Of a DNA stretch of 64,000 nt, positions 16,827 to 26,700 are shown one piece after another. Position 1 is the first letter of the stretch, and each line of letters opens with the position of its first letter. The notes under the pieces were generated by a model. It saw nothing but the letters and a program-made list of their open reading frames with translations, ran no database searches and was not told the DNA's origin. The stretch is taken from the NCBI RefSeq assembly GCF_014982715.1, contig NZ_JADCJY010000001.1, positions 248,001 to 312,000 of the forward strand, given 5' to 3'. Origin of the DNA: Gallalistipes aquisgranensis (GTDB lineage Bacteria; Bacteroidota; Bacteroidia; Bacteroidales; Rikenellaceae). Position numbers and translations under genes: made by a program.

Positions 16827-18098
16827 ATGGCCCGTAATTTCCGTAAATCCCTCACATTCGGCGATGCTGTCAAAAGCAGTCGTCCCACCTCTTTCGGCAC
16901 GATGCTGAAGCCTGCCGGATCGCTGTGCAATCTGGACTGCCAGTATTGCTATTATCTGGACAAGGCCGGCCTTTACGGCGGCAGGGAGCCGAAAATGAGC
17001 TTGGAGATGCTGGAAGAGTACGTGCGGCAGTATATCGAGGGGAACGACGTCCCGCTGGTCACCTTCTGTTGGCATGGCGGGGAACCGTTGTTGGCGGGAC
17101 TGGACTTTTACCGCCGGGCGGTGGAGTTCCAGAAAAAATATGCGGGAGAGAAGAAGATCGACAATGCGCTCCAGACCAACGGCGTGTTGCTCGACGAGGA
17201 GTGGTGTTCCTTTTTCCGGGAGAACGATTTTCTCGTCGGGGTTTCGATCGACGGGCCGCGGGATATTCACGATCCGTTCCGCGTGGACAAGGGCGGCCGG
17301 CCCACTTTCGACCGGGTGATGGCCGGGATCGAACTGCTGGCCCGTACGGGAGTGGAGTACAATACGCTGAGTACGGTCAACCGCCTGAGCGAAGGGCGCG
17401 GAGCCGAGGTCTATCGTTTCCTCAAGTCGATAGGCAGCCGTTACATGCAGTTTCTGCCCGTAGTGGAACACGTGGTCGATTCGCCGCAGGGCGGCCGGTC
17501 GCGGATCGTGCCGCCGGGATACGAGGGGGCCCGGCGGGCCGAATGGTCGGTGACGGGCCGCGGATACGGGGAGTTCATGAACGATATTTTCGACCAGTGG
17601 GTCGTGAGTGACGTGGGCAGTTGTTTCGTGCAGCTGTTCGACGTGGCGCTGGCCCAGTGGGTGGGCGTGCAGCCGGGCCTGTGTTCGTTCGGCGAGACAT
17701 GCGGCGACGCCCTGGTGGTGGAGCACAACGGCGACGTCTATTCCTGCGATCATTTCGTCTATCCGGAATACCGGCTCGGGAACCTGATGGAGAGCGACCT
17801 GAAAACCCTGTTCCGGTCGCAGGCCCAGTTTCGGTTCGGAATCAACAAACGCAATACGCTGCCGGCCGAATGCCTGCGTTGCAAATGGTACTTCGCCTGC
17901 CGGGGCGAGTGTCCCAAGCACCGGTTCGAAAAGGCGGCCAATGGGGAGAACAACCTGAATGCCCTGTGCGAGGGGTATAAACTGTTCTTCTCCCATGTGG
18001 AACCCTACATGAAATACATGGCGGAACTGCTCGCAGGCAAACAACCTCCTGCGCTGGTGATCCCGTGGGCCCGCCGGCGGATGATGGGGCTGATCTGA
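16827..18098 (+). CDS. Anaerobic sulfatase-maturating enzyme (radical SAM/SPASM)
   Basis: Converts the active-site Cys or Ser of sulfatases to formylglycine without oxygen. 423 residues: radical-SAM cluster CNLDCQYCYY (Cys34, Cys38, Cys41), substrate region WHGGEPLLAG, ALQTNGVLLD and GVSIDGP; C-terminal SPASM cysteines in GLCSFGETCGD, YSCDHFVYP and CLRCKWYFACRGECP. This layout is that of anSME/chuR enzymes. No sulfatase gene is in the window, so it probably serves sulfatases elsewhere, as is usual for gut Bacteroidota that use sulfated host glycans. No clear promoter box before it. Confidence 0.9.
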   Translation: MARNFRKSLTFGDAVKSSRPTSFGTMLKPAGSLCNLDCQYCYYLDKAGLYGGREPKMSLEMLEEYVRQYIEGNDVPLVTFCWHGGEPLLAGLDFYRRAVEFQKKYAGEKKIDNALQTNGVLLDEEWCSFFRENDFLVGVSIDGPRDIHDPFRVDKGGRPTFDRVMAGIELLARTGVEYNTLSTVNRLSEGRGAEVYRFLKSIGSRYMQFLPVVEHVVDSPQGGRSRIVPPGYEGARRAEWSVTGRGYGEFMNDIFDQWVVSDVGSCFVQLFDVALAQWVGVQPGLCSFGETCGDALVVEHNGDVYSCDHFVYPEYRLGNLMESDLKTLFRSQAQFRFGINKRNTLPAECLRCKWYFACRGECPKHRFEKAANGENNLNALCEGYKLFFSHVEPYMKYMAELLAGKQPPALVIPWARRRMMGLI

Positions 18099-18203
18099 TT
18101 CTGGTTCCGGCTTTCCCTTCGCTCAGGCGCCGTTCGGTTCCGGTCTTCCCTTTCCGCTCTTTCCTGCCCGGAAGAAGCGTTTCCGGGGGCCGTTCGCGGG
18201 CAG

Positions 18204-18710
18204 CTATTTCTTTTCCGCTCCGCGCTCCCGGGTCGCCATGCGGCCGTTGTAGCTGATTCCCTCGCGGTTGTTGCACTGGACGCTGATCATGCTCGATCCG
18301 TTGCCGAAGACGGAGAGGCGGAACTGGAAGTTGTCTTCGTCGGTGCGCACGGAGAAGGTGATTTGCGTCTCTTTCCTTTTTTTGTTGTATTCCTGCCTGT
18401 AATCCCGGGTGACGGCTTCGAAGCGCAGTCCGTTGCCGCCGCCGTAGGGAACGGTGTAGGCCCGTCCGAAATAGGGAAGCACCGAGCGGACGGAATCTCC
18501 CTTCACGGTGAGCGTAAAGTCGGGCGTGACCTGGATGCTGCGTCCTCCCATCGGATGAACGGTGAGCACTTCGATCGTGTAGTCGCGGTTTTCGAGGCGT
18601 GTCTTGACGGTTTCGGCCTCGCGGGCCTTGCGTTCGGCCTTGGTCTGGGCCTGTGTGCAGACCGATCCTGCCAGCAGGATCATGACGGCCAGAGAAAGAA
18701 ACTTTTTCAT
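18204..18710 (-). CDS. DUF4251 domain-containing secreted protein
   Basis: Function unknown. 168 residues: signal peptide (MKKFLSLAVMILLAGSVCTQAQ), a basic helix (AERKAREAETVKTRLE), then the full DUF4251 pattern: DYTIEVLTVHPMGGRSI, VRSVLPYFGRAYTVPYGGG, FSVRTDEDNFQFRLSVFGNGS and ISYNGRM. The frame is open 63 bases further upstream, but the -7 box at 18743-18750 and the signal peptide favour 18710. Two more distant paralogues lie at 8604 and 9408. Confidence 0.85.
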   Translation of the reverse strand: MKKFLSLAVMILLAGSVCTQAQTKAERKAREAETVKTRLENRDYTIEVLTVHPMGGRSIQVTPDFTLTVKGDSVRSVLPYFGRAYTVPYGGGNGLRFEAVTRDYRQEYNKKRKETQITFSVRTDEDNFQFRLSVFGNGSSMISVQCNNREGISYNGRMATRERGAEKK

Positions 18711-18742
18711 ACGCGTCGGTTTTTGAATGTGATCCCTGTTTT

Positions 18743-18750
18743 CAAATATA
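18743..18750 (-). promoter_or_regulatory. -7 box (TATATTTG, minus strand) for the DUF4251 gene
   Basis: Consensus match, 33 bases before the ATG at 18710. Confidence 0.6.
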
Positions 18751-18786
18751 CGTTTTTTCGCGGAGAACCGCAATTCATCGCCCTTT

Positions 18787-19143
18787 TCAGCGCAGCGCCT
18801 TCGCCCACTCCTCTTCCCGGAAGCCGAAAAGGACGCCTCCGTCCCATACCAGTACGGGCCGTTTGACCAGTTTCCCGTCCGTGGCGAGCAGGTCGAGCAG
18901 TTCGCTGTCTGATGAGGCGGGAATCCGTTCCTTCAGGTTCAGCTCCTTGTAACGGAGCCCGCTGGTGTTGAACAGTTTCCGCACGGGAAGCCCGCTGCGG
19001 GAGAGCCATCCGGACAGTTCGTCGCGGGAAGGGCGGTCGGCGACGATGTCGCGCGTGTCGGTTTCGATGCCGTGGGCGGCGAGCCATTTGGCCGCTTTGG
19101 CGCAGGTGCTGCATTTCGGATAGCAAATGAAAGTCGGTTTCAT
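18787..19143 (-). CDS. ArsC/Spx-family thioredoxin-fold reductase
   Basis: Small cytoplasmic thioredoxin-fold protein of the ArsC family. 118 residues with the redox motif YPKCSTCAKA (Cys11 and Cys14) near the N-terminus and the KRPVLVWDGG loop that precedes the cis-proline-like turn. It belongs to the YffB/ArsC-like branch, whose true substrate is often not arsenate; there is no arsenic operon around it. Divergent from the ECF sigma factor gene. Confidence 0.85.
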   Translation of the reverse strand: MKPTFICYPKCSTCAKAAKWLAAHGIETDTRDIVADRPSRDELSGWLSRSGLPVRKLFNTSGLRYKELNLKERIPASSDSELLDLLATDGKLVKRPVLVWDGGVLFGFREEEWAKALR

Positions 19144-19197
19144 ACTACGTGTATTGTTTTTTCGTTTCTTTTGCGAAGATATATGGTTTTTAACTGA

Positions 19198-19238
19198 AAA
19201 ACGGTTTTTTGTGCTGTATGGTATAAAAATACCGTTTT
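19198..19238. repeat. Nested inverted repeats between arsC-like and sigma factor genes
   Basis: AAAACGGT (19198-19205) with ACCGTTTT (19231-19238), and overlapping it GGTAT-AAAA-ATACC (19220-19233). It lies just upstream of the sigma factor promoter and could be an operator. Confidence 0.45.
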
Positions 19239-19252
19239 GTTTTCAAAATTCG

Positions 19253-19260
19253 TATCTTTG
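19253..19260 (+). promoter_or_regulatory. -7 box (TATCTTTG) for the ECF sigma factor
   Basis: Consensus TAnnTTTG, 24 bases before the ATG at 19285; excludes the in-frame start at 19237. Confidence 0.65.
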
Positions 19261-19284
19261 CGCGATAGCACTCCCGAGAGAATA

Positions 19285-19896
19285 ATGTATAAAGGGCTTT
19301 CCGACATAATCCAGGAGATCAACGACAAGGACTACCAGGCGTGGGAGGCGCTGTACGCCCACTATTACCGAGCTCTCTGTTCGTACAGCCATACGGTGGT
19401 AAAGGACGGGCCGTGTGCCGAGGACATCGTGCAGGACGTGCTGATGAAGATATGGCAGTCGGACGTGCGGTTCACCGACGCGCGCGATTTGGGGGCCTAT
19501 CTCTACAAGGCGGTTTACAACAATTCGGTGGCCTACATGCGTAACAGCGGCAACCGGGCCGGTATCCTGAACCATCTGTACGAAGAGAGCGACCGGGAGC
19601 GGCGCGAGCGGATCGAAAACGGGGAGGAGACCGATTTCGAATTTTTGGCGGGCGTCGTAGGTGAGGAGGTGATCCGGGAGCTTTATCTTTCGATTCAGGA
19701 GCTGCCGGAGGACCGCCGCCGCATCATGCGCCTGTCGATCGAGGGCCACTCCGGGGCCGAGATCGCCGAAATGCTCGGCGTGAGCATCAACACGGTCAAG
19801 ACGCAGAAGTACCGGAGCTACAAGTTTCTGAAAAAACGGCTGAACAAATACTACTATCTGCTGCCGCTGCTGCTGGCGTTTGTCGACAGACCCTGA
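19285..19896 (+). CDS. ECF-type RNA polymerase sigma factor
   Basis: Sigma-70 family, extracytoplasmic function group. 203 residues: region 2 from about residue 15 (AWEALYAHYYRALCSYSH, then CAEDIVQDVLMKIWQ) and region 4 near residues 140-190 (RRIMRLSIEGHSGAEIAEMLGVSINTVKTQ). The C-terminus ends in an unusual hydrophobic tail (YYYLLPLLLAFVDRP). In Bacteroidota such factors usually sit directly beside a FecR anti-sigma gene and a susC with an STN domain. Here the nearest FecR is 13 kb away at the head of the locus this gene converges on; the pairing is inferred from proximity only. Confidence 0.9.
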   Translation: MYKGLSDIIQEINDKDYQAWEALYAHYYRALCSYSHTVVKDGPCAEDIVQDVLMKIWQSDVRFTDARDLGAYLYKAVYNNSVAYMRNSGNRAGILNHLYEESDRERRERIENGEETDFEFLAGVVGEEVIRELYLSIQELPEDRRRIMRLSIEGHSGAEIAEMLGVSINTVKTQKYRSYKFLKKRLNKYYYLLPLLLAFVDRP

Positions 19897-19911
19897 TGAC
19901 CGGCGGATATG

Positions 19912-19943
19912 AAAAAACGGGAGGATATTTCCTCCCGTTTTTT
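19912..19943. terminator. Bidirectional terminator between sigma factor and import operon
   Basis: AAAAAACGGGAGG, six-base loop, CCTCCCGTTTTTT. Symmetric A and T tracts serve both the sigma gene (plus) and the PKD-like lipoprotein gene (minus). Confidence 0.92.
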
Positions 19944-19960
19944 TCGGATGTCGCGGTCTG

Positions 19961-21547
19961 TTACTTCGGAGCCGAGGCTTTGCCCCATTTGTAGGTGCAG
20001 GAGACGATCTCTCCGAGATCGGCATTGATTTCGGGATCGGTGGAGTCGAGCGTCACCCGCTCCTCCTTGAACTCGGTGAAGGAAGCCCCCAGCGTGTAAT
20101 CCTGCGTGTTGTAAAGCATCACGGAACCGTCCTTGAAGCAGATGCAGAGGAAGCCCATGTATTGGGTGCAGGCCGAAGAGACGGAGACGATCTCCTTGTC
20201 GAACTCCTTGAATACGGCCGGCTCGCCCAGATCGTCCTGATCCCGCTTGCGTACGCGCAGAACCTTTTGGTCGACTCCGTCCGTGTAATAGATGTGGGCA
20301 TAGTTCGTTGTGAAGGTAGGCATCACATGGATCACGCTGTTCTCGTTCATGTCGTCGATCTGGATGTATGTCTCCGGATAGTTGTTCTCCGCAGCGCCGA
20401 TTTCATGGTAATTGAAATCGAACCAGAACTGGCGGGCGTAGTAGTTGCCGTCCGTCCCTTTGAACAGGGCCCAGTATTGGGCATAACTCATGTGTTCGAA
20501 ATCCCTAGTGTTGGCCATGTTGATGTTGGCACAGAAAATCATTTTGTCCTGTTTGGCTTCATCGACGTCGGATTCGATCATTTCGATCGTGGGACCGGCA
20601 GTCGAGGGAACCGTAGCCGTACTGTACTGGGTGTCCTTGATCAGGAAGCGATGGTTGGTCCCGTCGTACAGCAGGCAGACCGAGGCTCCCATGGAGGTGA
20701 CATTGCATTGGGGGATCAGGCAGTCGATCTTCACGGCCTGGTCTCCGAATTTCCACGGAGTGTTCAGATACCTGCCTTCGAAATAGCCCTTTCCGCGGAA
20801 AGCGTTGTACATCGTGCCGTCCTGCGCCTGAACGAACCCTTCGTATCCATGCTGGGGCATGACGTTCTTAACCTGGAGGCCGGCCGGAACGTTTCCGTCG
20901 ATGAACTCCTGTGCGAGTGTGTTCTCCGGGTCCATGCTGGAACCGTTCAGGTTGATGCAGTAGTTCGGGTCGGAGGTGACGAGCATCAGGTTACCGATTA
21001 CATTGGTACTGCTGTTGTCCCAGTATTCGACGATGCGGCTCCCTTCGGCCAGTGTCTCGGGAACGTCGATCGGGGCCACGTTGCTCAGCAGTTCCACGTC
21101 GGCCGTAGTCGTGCCGATGATGCACTTCATGAAGTGGATGACGGTTTTACCCCCCTTCTTGGCCACGATCGGGAAACCTCTTTCGAAAGGCATGTAACGG
21201 GTGATGGAGAATCTGTAAATGTCGGCGTTGCCGGCCGATTTGCGGTACAGGGCGAAATGGCCGTACTGCCGGTCGGCCGTCGTGGTTTTCACCCAATGCA
21301 GATCTTTTTCGGTGGAGACGATCTCCCCGTCGATGTTCCATTCGTAGCGCAGGTCGTTCATGTCCTTGTACTCGATTTCGGGAATGACTACCAGTTCGTC
21401 GTTGTAGGCGACTTTGAACTCTTGGGTCGTCGACAGGTTGGAGACTACCGGTTTGTCCAGCGTGGCGAAATCGAGATTGGTGTCGTCCTTGATGCAGGAA
21501 GACAGCGTCACGGCCGCGGCTATCGCTAAAATTCTGTATAATTTCAT
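19961..21547 (-). CDS. PKD-like family lipoprotein
   Basis: Predicted surface or periplasmic lipoprotein; precise role unknown. 528 residues with a lipoprotein signal (MKLYRILAIAAAVTLSSCIKDD, lipobox Cys at residue 18), then a PKD-like Ig-fold segment (VVIPEIEYKDMNDLRYEWNIDG) followed by repeated beta strands. The family is a standard last member of SusC/SusD/DUF4843 loci. The upstream in-frame ATG at 21583 gives no signal peptide and is rejected. It follows the DUF4843 gene by 64 bases and ends at a bidirectional terminator. Confidence 0.85.
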   Translation of the reverse strand: MKLYRILAIAAAVTLSSCIKDDTNLDFATLDKPVVSNLSTTQEFKVAYNDELVVIPEIEYKDMNDLRYEWNIDGEIVSTEKDLHWVKTTTADRQYGHFALYRKSAGNADIYRFSITRYMPFERGFPIVAKKGGKTVIHFMKCIIGTTTADVELLSNVAPIDVPETLAEGSRIVEYWDNSSTNVIGNLMLVTSDPNYCINLNGSSMDPENTLAQEFIDGNVPAGLQVKNVMPQHGYEGFVQAQDGTMYNAFRGKGYFEGRYLNTPWKFGDQAVKIDCLIPQCNVTSMGASVCLLYDGTNHRFLIKDTQYSTATVPSTAGPTIEMIESDVDEAKQDKMIFCANINMANTRDFEHMSYAQYWALFKGTDGNYYARQFWFDFNYHEIGAAENNYPETYIQIDDMNENSVIHVMPTFTTNYAHIYYTDGVDQKVLRVRKRDQDDLGEPAVFKEFDKEIVSVSSACTQYMGFLCICFKDGSVMLYNTQDYTLGASFTEFKEERVTLDSTDPEINADLGEIVSCTYKWGKASAPK

Positions 21548-21611
21548 CGTTCTGTGTTTTAATGGTTGAACCGCAGCACGCACCGGAGCGCGTGCCGCGA
21601 ATCGGGTTTGA

Positions 21612-22295
21612 CTATACGACGGGAACTACCATCGGTTCGTTGTTGTCCTCCCTGATGTCGTTCTGCTCGACGTACTCCTTGAACTGGAGCGCGTAGGCAC
21701 GCTTCTCGTCCGCGGAGAGCGCGCCGTAGTCCCCGGAGTAGATTTCGGAGAGGAACAGGCGGAACTTCTTGTCGCTGTACGGGCCCAGATAACTGTTTAT
21801 CACGGTTTCGTCCCACCATTCGGGTTGGGAGATCATGTCCGAGACGATGATCGTGGCCGAGGTGGCATCGCGCTGCGTGGCCAGGAAATTTTCATTCGAA
21901 ACGAGGTTCAGGACCAGTTTGTAGCTGTTCTGCTGCATGCGTTCGCTACGGGTGAAGGTGACGTAGAGCGTGTCCTGGAAGTATCCTTTCCTGAATACGA
22001 ACCGCTCGGGCAGTTCGTACTCTCCCTCGGTCACGTCCGTCTCGGTGCCGAGTTTTACGGCATATTCGGTGTCTTCGGTGAGGGTGCGGCCTGCGAAACG
22101 CAGCGGAATCCCGACCGTTTTGTCATCCTCCAGCGTGGTGATGAACGAGCAGATGAAGTTTTTGTCCGTCACGTCCTTTGCCCACTCGACGTAGATGTAT
22201 CGTTCCTCGCCGAAGGTGGGGATTTCGCGTTCGTCGCAGGATTGGCTTACGATTCCTGCGGCCAGAACGGTCATCAGTATGAATATTCTTTTCAT
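21612..22295 (-). CDS. DUF4843 domain-containing lipoprotein
   Basis: 227 residues: lipoprotein signal (MKRIFILMTVLAAGIVSQSCDE, Cys20), then the DUF4843 body with YIYVEWAKDVTDKNFICSF, VGIPLRFAGRTLTEDTEYAV, YKLVLNLVSNENFL and a C-terminal ISQPEWWD...YLGPYSDKKF region. The family is known from Sus-like loci, where it is thought to be an accessory surface or periplasmic lipoprotein; its ligand is unknown. 25 bases after susD. Confidence 0.88.
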   Translation of the reverse strand: MKRIFILMTVLAAGIVSQSCDEREIPTFGEERYIYVEWAKDVTDKNFICSFITTLEDDKTVGIPLRFAGRTLTEDTEYAVKLGTETDVTEGEYELPERFVFRKGYFQDTLYVTFTRSERMQQNSYKLVLNLVSNENFLATQRDATSATIIVSDMISQPEWWDETVINSYLGPYSDKKFRLFLSEIYSGDYGALSADEKRAYALQFKEYVEQNDIREDNNEPMVVPVV

Positions 22296-22320
22296 TTTAC
22301 AGTCTTCTTTAGTCGGTTGG

Positions 22321-23769
22321 TTAAATCGCGCTTTCGCTGTCCGGAATGTTCAGTTTCAGGTTTCCGTTGTGGATGAATCCCGTATCGCTGCCGGAGTAGA
22401 CGATCGGAATGTTCCTGCGTTTGAAATAGAACAGCATCTGACCCTCTCCGATCAGGTCCTTGCGGTATTCGGCGGTCAGGTTGGAGAGGAATTCGTCCGT
22501 ACCCATCGAGGTGTTGAGGGTATAGCCGCTCGTCATGCGGGCTTTGCGCACGGTGTTCAGATATCCGACTGCGGTTTTCATGTCGGTTTCGTAGGTACAT
22601 TCGGCGGCGATGTAGTACATCTCCGAAATCCGGATGTTCGGCACCAGTCCGTCGCGGAAAACGCCGTCCGTACCGATATATTTCGACAAAACCGGGGTCT
22701 TGGAGCCCTGCTGGTTGGTCACCTGCCGCACGAACGCCTTGCGTTTGTCGTAGTTGTTGCCGGTGAAGAGCGTCGGACTGTCGAGCACGAGGTAGGTGGT
22801 GACGGCATTCCCCTCCTTGGAATAGGTCGAGTAGGTGTCGGCCAGATCCGGATTGTAGAAGGCGAACAGGATGTCGGCTCTCATGCGGGGATCGTTGTCG
22901 AACGGGTTCGAGTTGTCCAGTTTGATGGCTTTGGCCGTTACATAGTCGATGATCAGCGAAGCGTTCTCCAGCGCCTTGTCCCGGTCGCCGGCATAGAGGC
23001 TGACACGGGCCAGCAGTCCGGTGACGGCCAGATAGTTCAGCCGGATACCCCGGTTCGAGTAGAAATCGCTTTTATCGGTGAGGAAACGGGAATCCGCATT
23101 GGTGAGTTTGGTACTGTCGGTTTTCGATCCCAGATCGTACGTCGCCAGCAGACCTTTGGCCTTCTCCAGGTCGGCGATGGCTTTCGCCAGCACCTGCTGC
23201 GTGGAGACGGGCGGATTGAATTTCGAAGGATAGGTCTCCACATAGGGAATGTAGGCCTTCGCGTCGTTCAGCGCGGGAGCGCTGGCGAACAGCCGGAGCA
23301 GGTCGAAGTGGATCATGGCACGCAGGGCGAGCGCTTCGCCTTCGATCATGTTCTTTTCCCGTTCCTTGTAGTAGAACATATCGGCGCCGACTTCCTGGAG
23401 ATGGGCCAGCAGGTCGTTGGTCTGGGCGATCATCTTGTAGCCGGTTTGCCAGAACGTGGTGGCATAATCCTCGGGACCTTCTTCGTCGTATTTCAGGTCG
23501 CGGAGAGAGACGTAGTTGGTCTGGGAATTCGACAGCGCATAGACCCGTGCCCATGCTTCGACGGCGCCCCAGCTGAGTTCCTTGCCGTACATGCCGTTTC
23601 CCGACAGGGTCAGGTAGATGCCGTTGAGCGCTTTGTGGTATCCTTCCGCGTTTTTGAACAGGTCGGTGTCCGTTACCTGGTAGTCGGGTTCCACCGTCAG
23701 CCATTTGTCGCAGGAGCAGAACAGCACCGCGAGGGCTAACGCACCGTATTTGATATATTTCGTTATCAT
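22321..23769 (-). CDS. SusD/RagB family outer-membrane lipoprotein
   Basis: Surface lipoprotein forming the lid over the SusC channel and helping bind the nutrient. 482 residues with a lipoprotein signal (Cys20 in VLFCSCDKW), the LTVEPDYQVTDTDLF start of the SusD-like N-terminal domain, tetratricopeptide-like helices with GEALALRAMIHFDLLRLF (a hallmark near residue 145), and the C-terminal RKDLIGEGQMLFYFKRR motif. The SusC gene lies 19 bases upstream. Confidence 0.94.
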   Translation of the reverse strand: MITKYIKYGALALAVLFCSCDKWLTVEPDYQVTDTDLFKNAEGYHKALNGIYLTLSGNGMYGKELSWGAVEAWARVYALSNSQTNYVSLRDLKYDEEGPEDYATTFWQTGYKMIAQTNDLLAHLQEVGADMFYYKEREKNMIEGEALALRAMIHFDLLRLFASAPALNDAKAYIPYVETYPSKFNPPVSTQQVLAKAIADLEKAKGLLATYDLGSKTDSTKLTNADSRFLTDKSDFYSNRGIRLNYLAVTGLLARVSLYAGDRDKALENASLIIDYVTAKAIKLDNSNPFDNDPRMRADILFAFYNPDLADTYSTYSKEGNAVTTYLVLDSPTLFTGNNYDKRKAFVRQVTNQQGSKTPVLSKYIGTDGVFRDGLVPNIRISEMYYIAAECTYETDMKTAVGYLNTVRKARMTSGYTLNTSMGTDEFLSNLTAEYRKDLIGEGQMLFYFKRRNIPIVYSGSDTGFIHNGNLKLNIPDSESAI

Positions 23770-23788
23770 GATTCGTAAAGTTTGCGGA

Positions 23789-26700
23789 TTAGAATGAAGT
23801 GCTGAGCGAGAAGTTGAAGGTTCTGGCGAACGGGCTGCTGGTTCCCCGTTCGATGGCGATCGACGAAGCCGTGAACACGTCGCTCATGTTGAAGCTCAGC
23901 TTGAGCCGGCGGAGCCCCAGTTTTTCGATTTTCTCGCGCGGGAATTCGTATCCCAGGGAGAGCGAGGTGAGCTTCAGCCAGTTGTCGTCCTGGACGAAAC
24001 GGGTGGAAGGCTGGGTCGAGGTGAGCCAGTCTTTGATGTTCCGGTACCGGGACACGTCGCCCGGTTTCGCCCACCGGTCGGTGAGCACGCGACGGTCACA
24101 GTTGTTTTCCAGAATGTTGGCCCTCTCCACTTTCGAAACGAGGGTCTCGTTGTAGCTTTGACCGCCGAACTGGTACATGAAGTAGCAGTCGAAGGTGAAG
24201 CCTTTCCAGTAGATGCTCGGTCCGAACGAACCGCTCAGGGTCGGTTCCGTGTTGTAGATCGCCACGTTCTCGCTGCTGAGCCAGTCGAATCCGGTCGTGC
24301 CGTCCTTGTAAAGGTAGAGTTCCCGTCCCGTGGCCGGGTCGATGCCCAGCGAGATCATACCATAGCGGTCTTCCAGCGATCCGCCTTCCACGTACCGCAG
24401 CAGGGGGCGGCTCACCTTGTCCGCATCGCCCGTGCTGTAATATTCGTCCACCTTGTCGTTGTAGCTTTTCAGCGCGTTGGAGATCTCCTTGATCTTGTTC
24501 TTGTTGTGAGCGGCATTGGCCCTCAGGTTGACGGTCAGGTCCTTCGTCTTGACGGCCCGTACCTGGACTTCGATTTCGTAACCCCGGTTCTGGATGCGGC
24601 CGATGTTTTCCTTGTAGCTCGTGAATCCCGAAGAAGAGGGAATGTAGAAATCCGCGATGTGGTCTTTCGTGTCCTTGTTATAGTAGGTGAACTTCGTGTA
24701 GAAGATGTTGTCGAACACGCTCAGTTCCGCTCCGATATCCGTGATGACGGTCTTCTGCCATTTCAGGTTCGGGTTGCCCATGTACATGATCGACACCCCG
24801 TCTCCCGTGCCGTACCAGTCGTCCTTGATGAACTCGTATTTGTTCTGGGCCGCGTAGGGAGGGAAGTTGACCATACCGGTCATTCCGTAGGTGCCTTTGA
24901 TCTTGAGTTGGGAGAGCCACGGAAGCCTGTTCTTGACAGCTTTGTAGTTGTGGATGTTGATACCGAATCCGGTCGAGTAGAACGGTGCGTATTTCTTGTT
25001 GGCGCCGAACTGCGAACTGCCGTCGATACGTCCCGAGAGGTCGACCATATAGATGTCGTTGAAACTGTAATTGAATACGCCGAGAACGCCCATCAGCCGG
25101 TTCGTCTCGTTGTTGCGGCTGTACGAATCTATTTTCTGCGCATAGCCCGGGGCGTAATAGCCGCCGGAGGGGAATCCCCTGAAGGTGTCGGAATAGAGTT
25201 TGTTTTTCGTTTCGCGGGCGTTGAAGCCGACCACGAAGTTCATGGCATGTTTTCCGATCGTGTTGTTGTAGAACCCTTTGAACGAGAAGTCGTAGGTGAA
25301 GGTGCTGTTGTTGGATTTGTTGTAGCTTCCCTTGTCGATATTCTGCGTGTTGGTGAAATATCCGGAATCCGGGTCCCTGAACTGGTCGTAGTCCGTCACG
25401 TTGTATGTGAGCGCCAGGTTGCTCTCGAAGTGGATCGTCTTGGTCGGGTACCAGCGCAGGTCGATGTTGTCGGTGAATTCACGGCTTTTGCTTTTGTCGA
25501 AACTGTTCAGCGTGGCATCGTACATGGGGTTCCGTTTGGAATTGGAACCGCCCCACAGCGGCATGGTTTTGAGCAGATTGCCGTTTTCGTCCAGGTAGCT
25601 GTCGTAGGGGTTCATGCCTACGAATTCAGAGAAAGTCCCGTAGGGGGACTCTTCGCCCCGGGTGATGGAGACGTCCGCACTGTTCCGGAACTGGAGCGTC
25701 TTGTAGTTGTACTGAAGGATCATTCCGAAATTCATCCGTTCGCGGAAGTTCCCTTTCATCACGCCGTTCGACTTGTCGTACAGGCCGCTCAATTCGTATT
25801 TGAAATTGTCGGCACCGCCGCTGACGATCACCGAATGACGGTGGTTGACCGCATTGCGCAGCGGAAGGGCCATCCAGTCGGTGTAGACGCCACGTTCGAT
25901 GTTCTGCAGCTTCTTGTTGTAGAGGTCGGCCTGGTAGCCTATGTCCGAAGCATCGGAGGGTTCGAAGATGCCGGCCAGCAGCTCGGTTTGCAACTTTTCC
26001 GACGAGTTCATCATGTTGTAGCTGGAGAGGTCGGGCGTGGTGAGACCCAGCGTCATGTTGTAGCTCACGTTCAGTTTGCCCGCGGCGGGCGGGATCGTGT
26101 TGATGACGATGACGCCGTTGGCGGCCCGGGAACCGTACATGGCCGTGGCGGCTGCGTCTTTCAGGATCGTAAAGGTCTCGATCCGTTCGATGTCCAGGTC
26201 GTAGATCCTGTTGGTGTTCACCTCGTAACCGTCCAGAATGAAAATCGGCAGGTTCGGGTTGTTGTTGAGCGAGTATTCGGAGATGGATTCCTGGTCCAGT
26301 TCGGGGGTACCGATGCCGGACTTTCCCCGGATGTACATTTCGGGAATTGCGTTGGGGTTGGAGCCCAGCGCCAGGTTTTCCTGAAGGCGGAACGAGGGGT
26401 CGAACACCTGCACGGCGCTCATGATGTTGGTGGGGGAGACGGTTTTCAACTGTTCCCGCGTGATGGTGGTCGAGGTTCCCGAAAACGATTTCTTGGAGAT
26501 GTTCATGATACCGGTGACCACGATGTCGTCGATCTGGCTGACGTCGGATTCCATCGTCACCTGTATTTTAAGCGGGTCGCGCAGGGTGACCTTGCCGTTG
26601 TTGATGACATTCAGCACGTAGGGTTTCATGCCGAGGAAAGAGAAGCGCAGGTCGAGTTTGTCCTGGCGTTTCAGGTCGATCCGGAACTCTCCGTTGGGAC

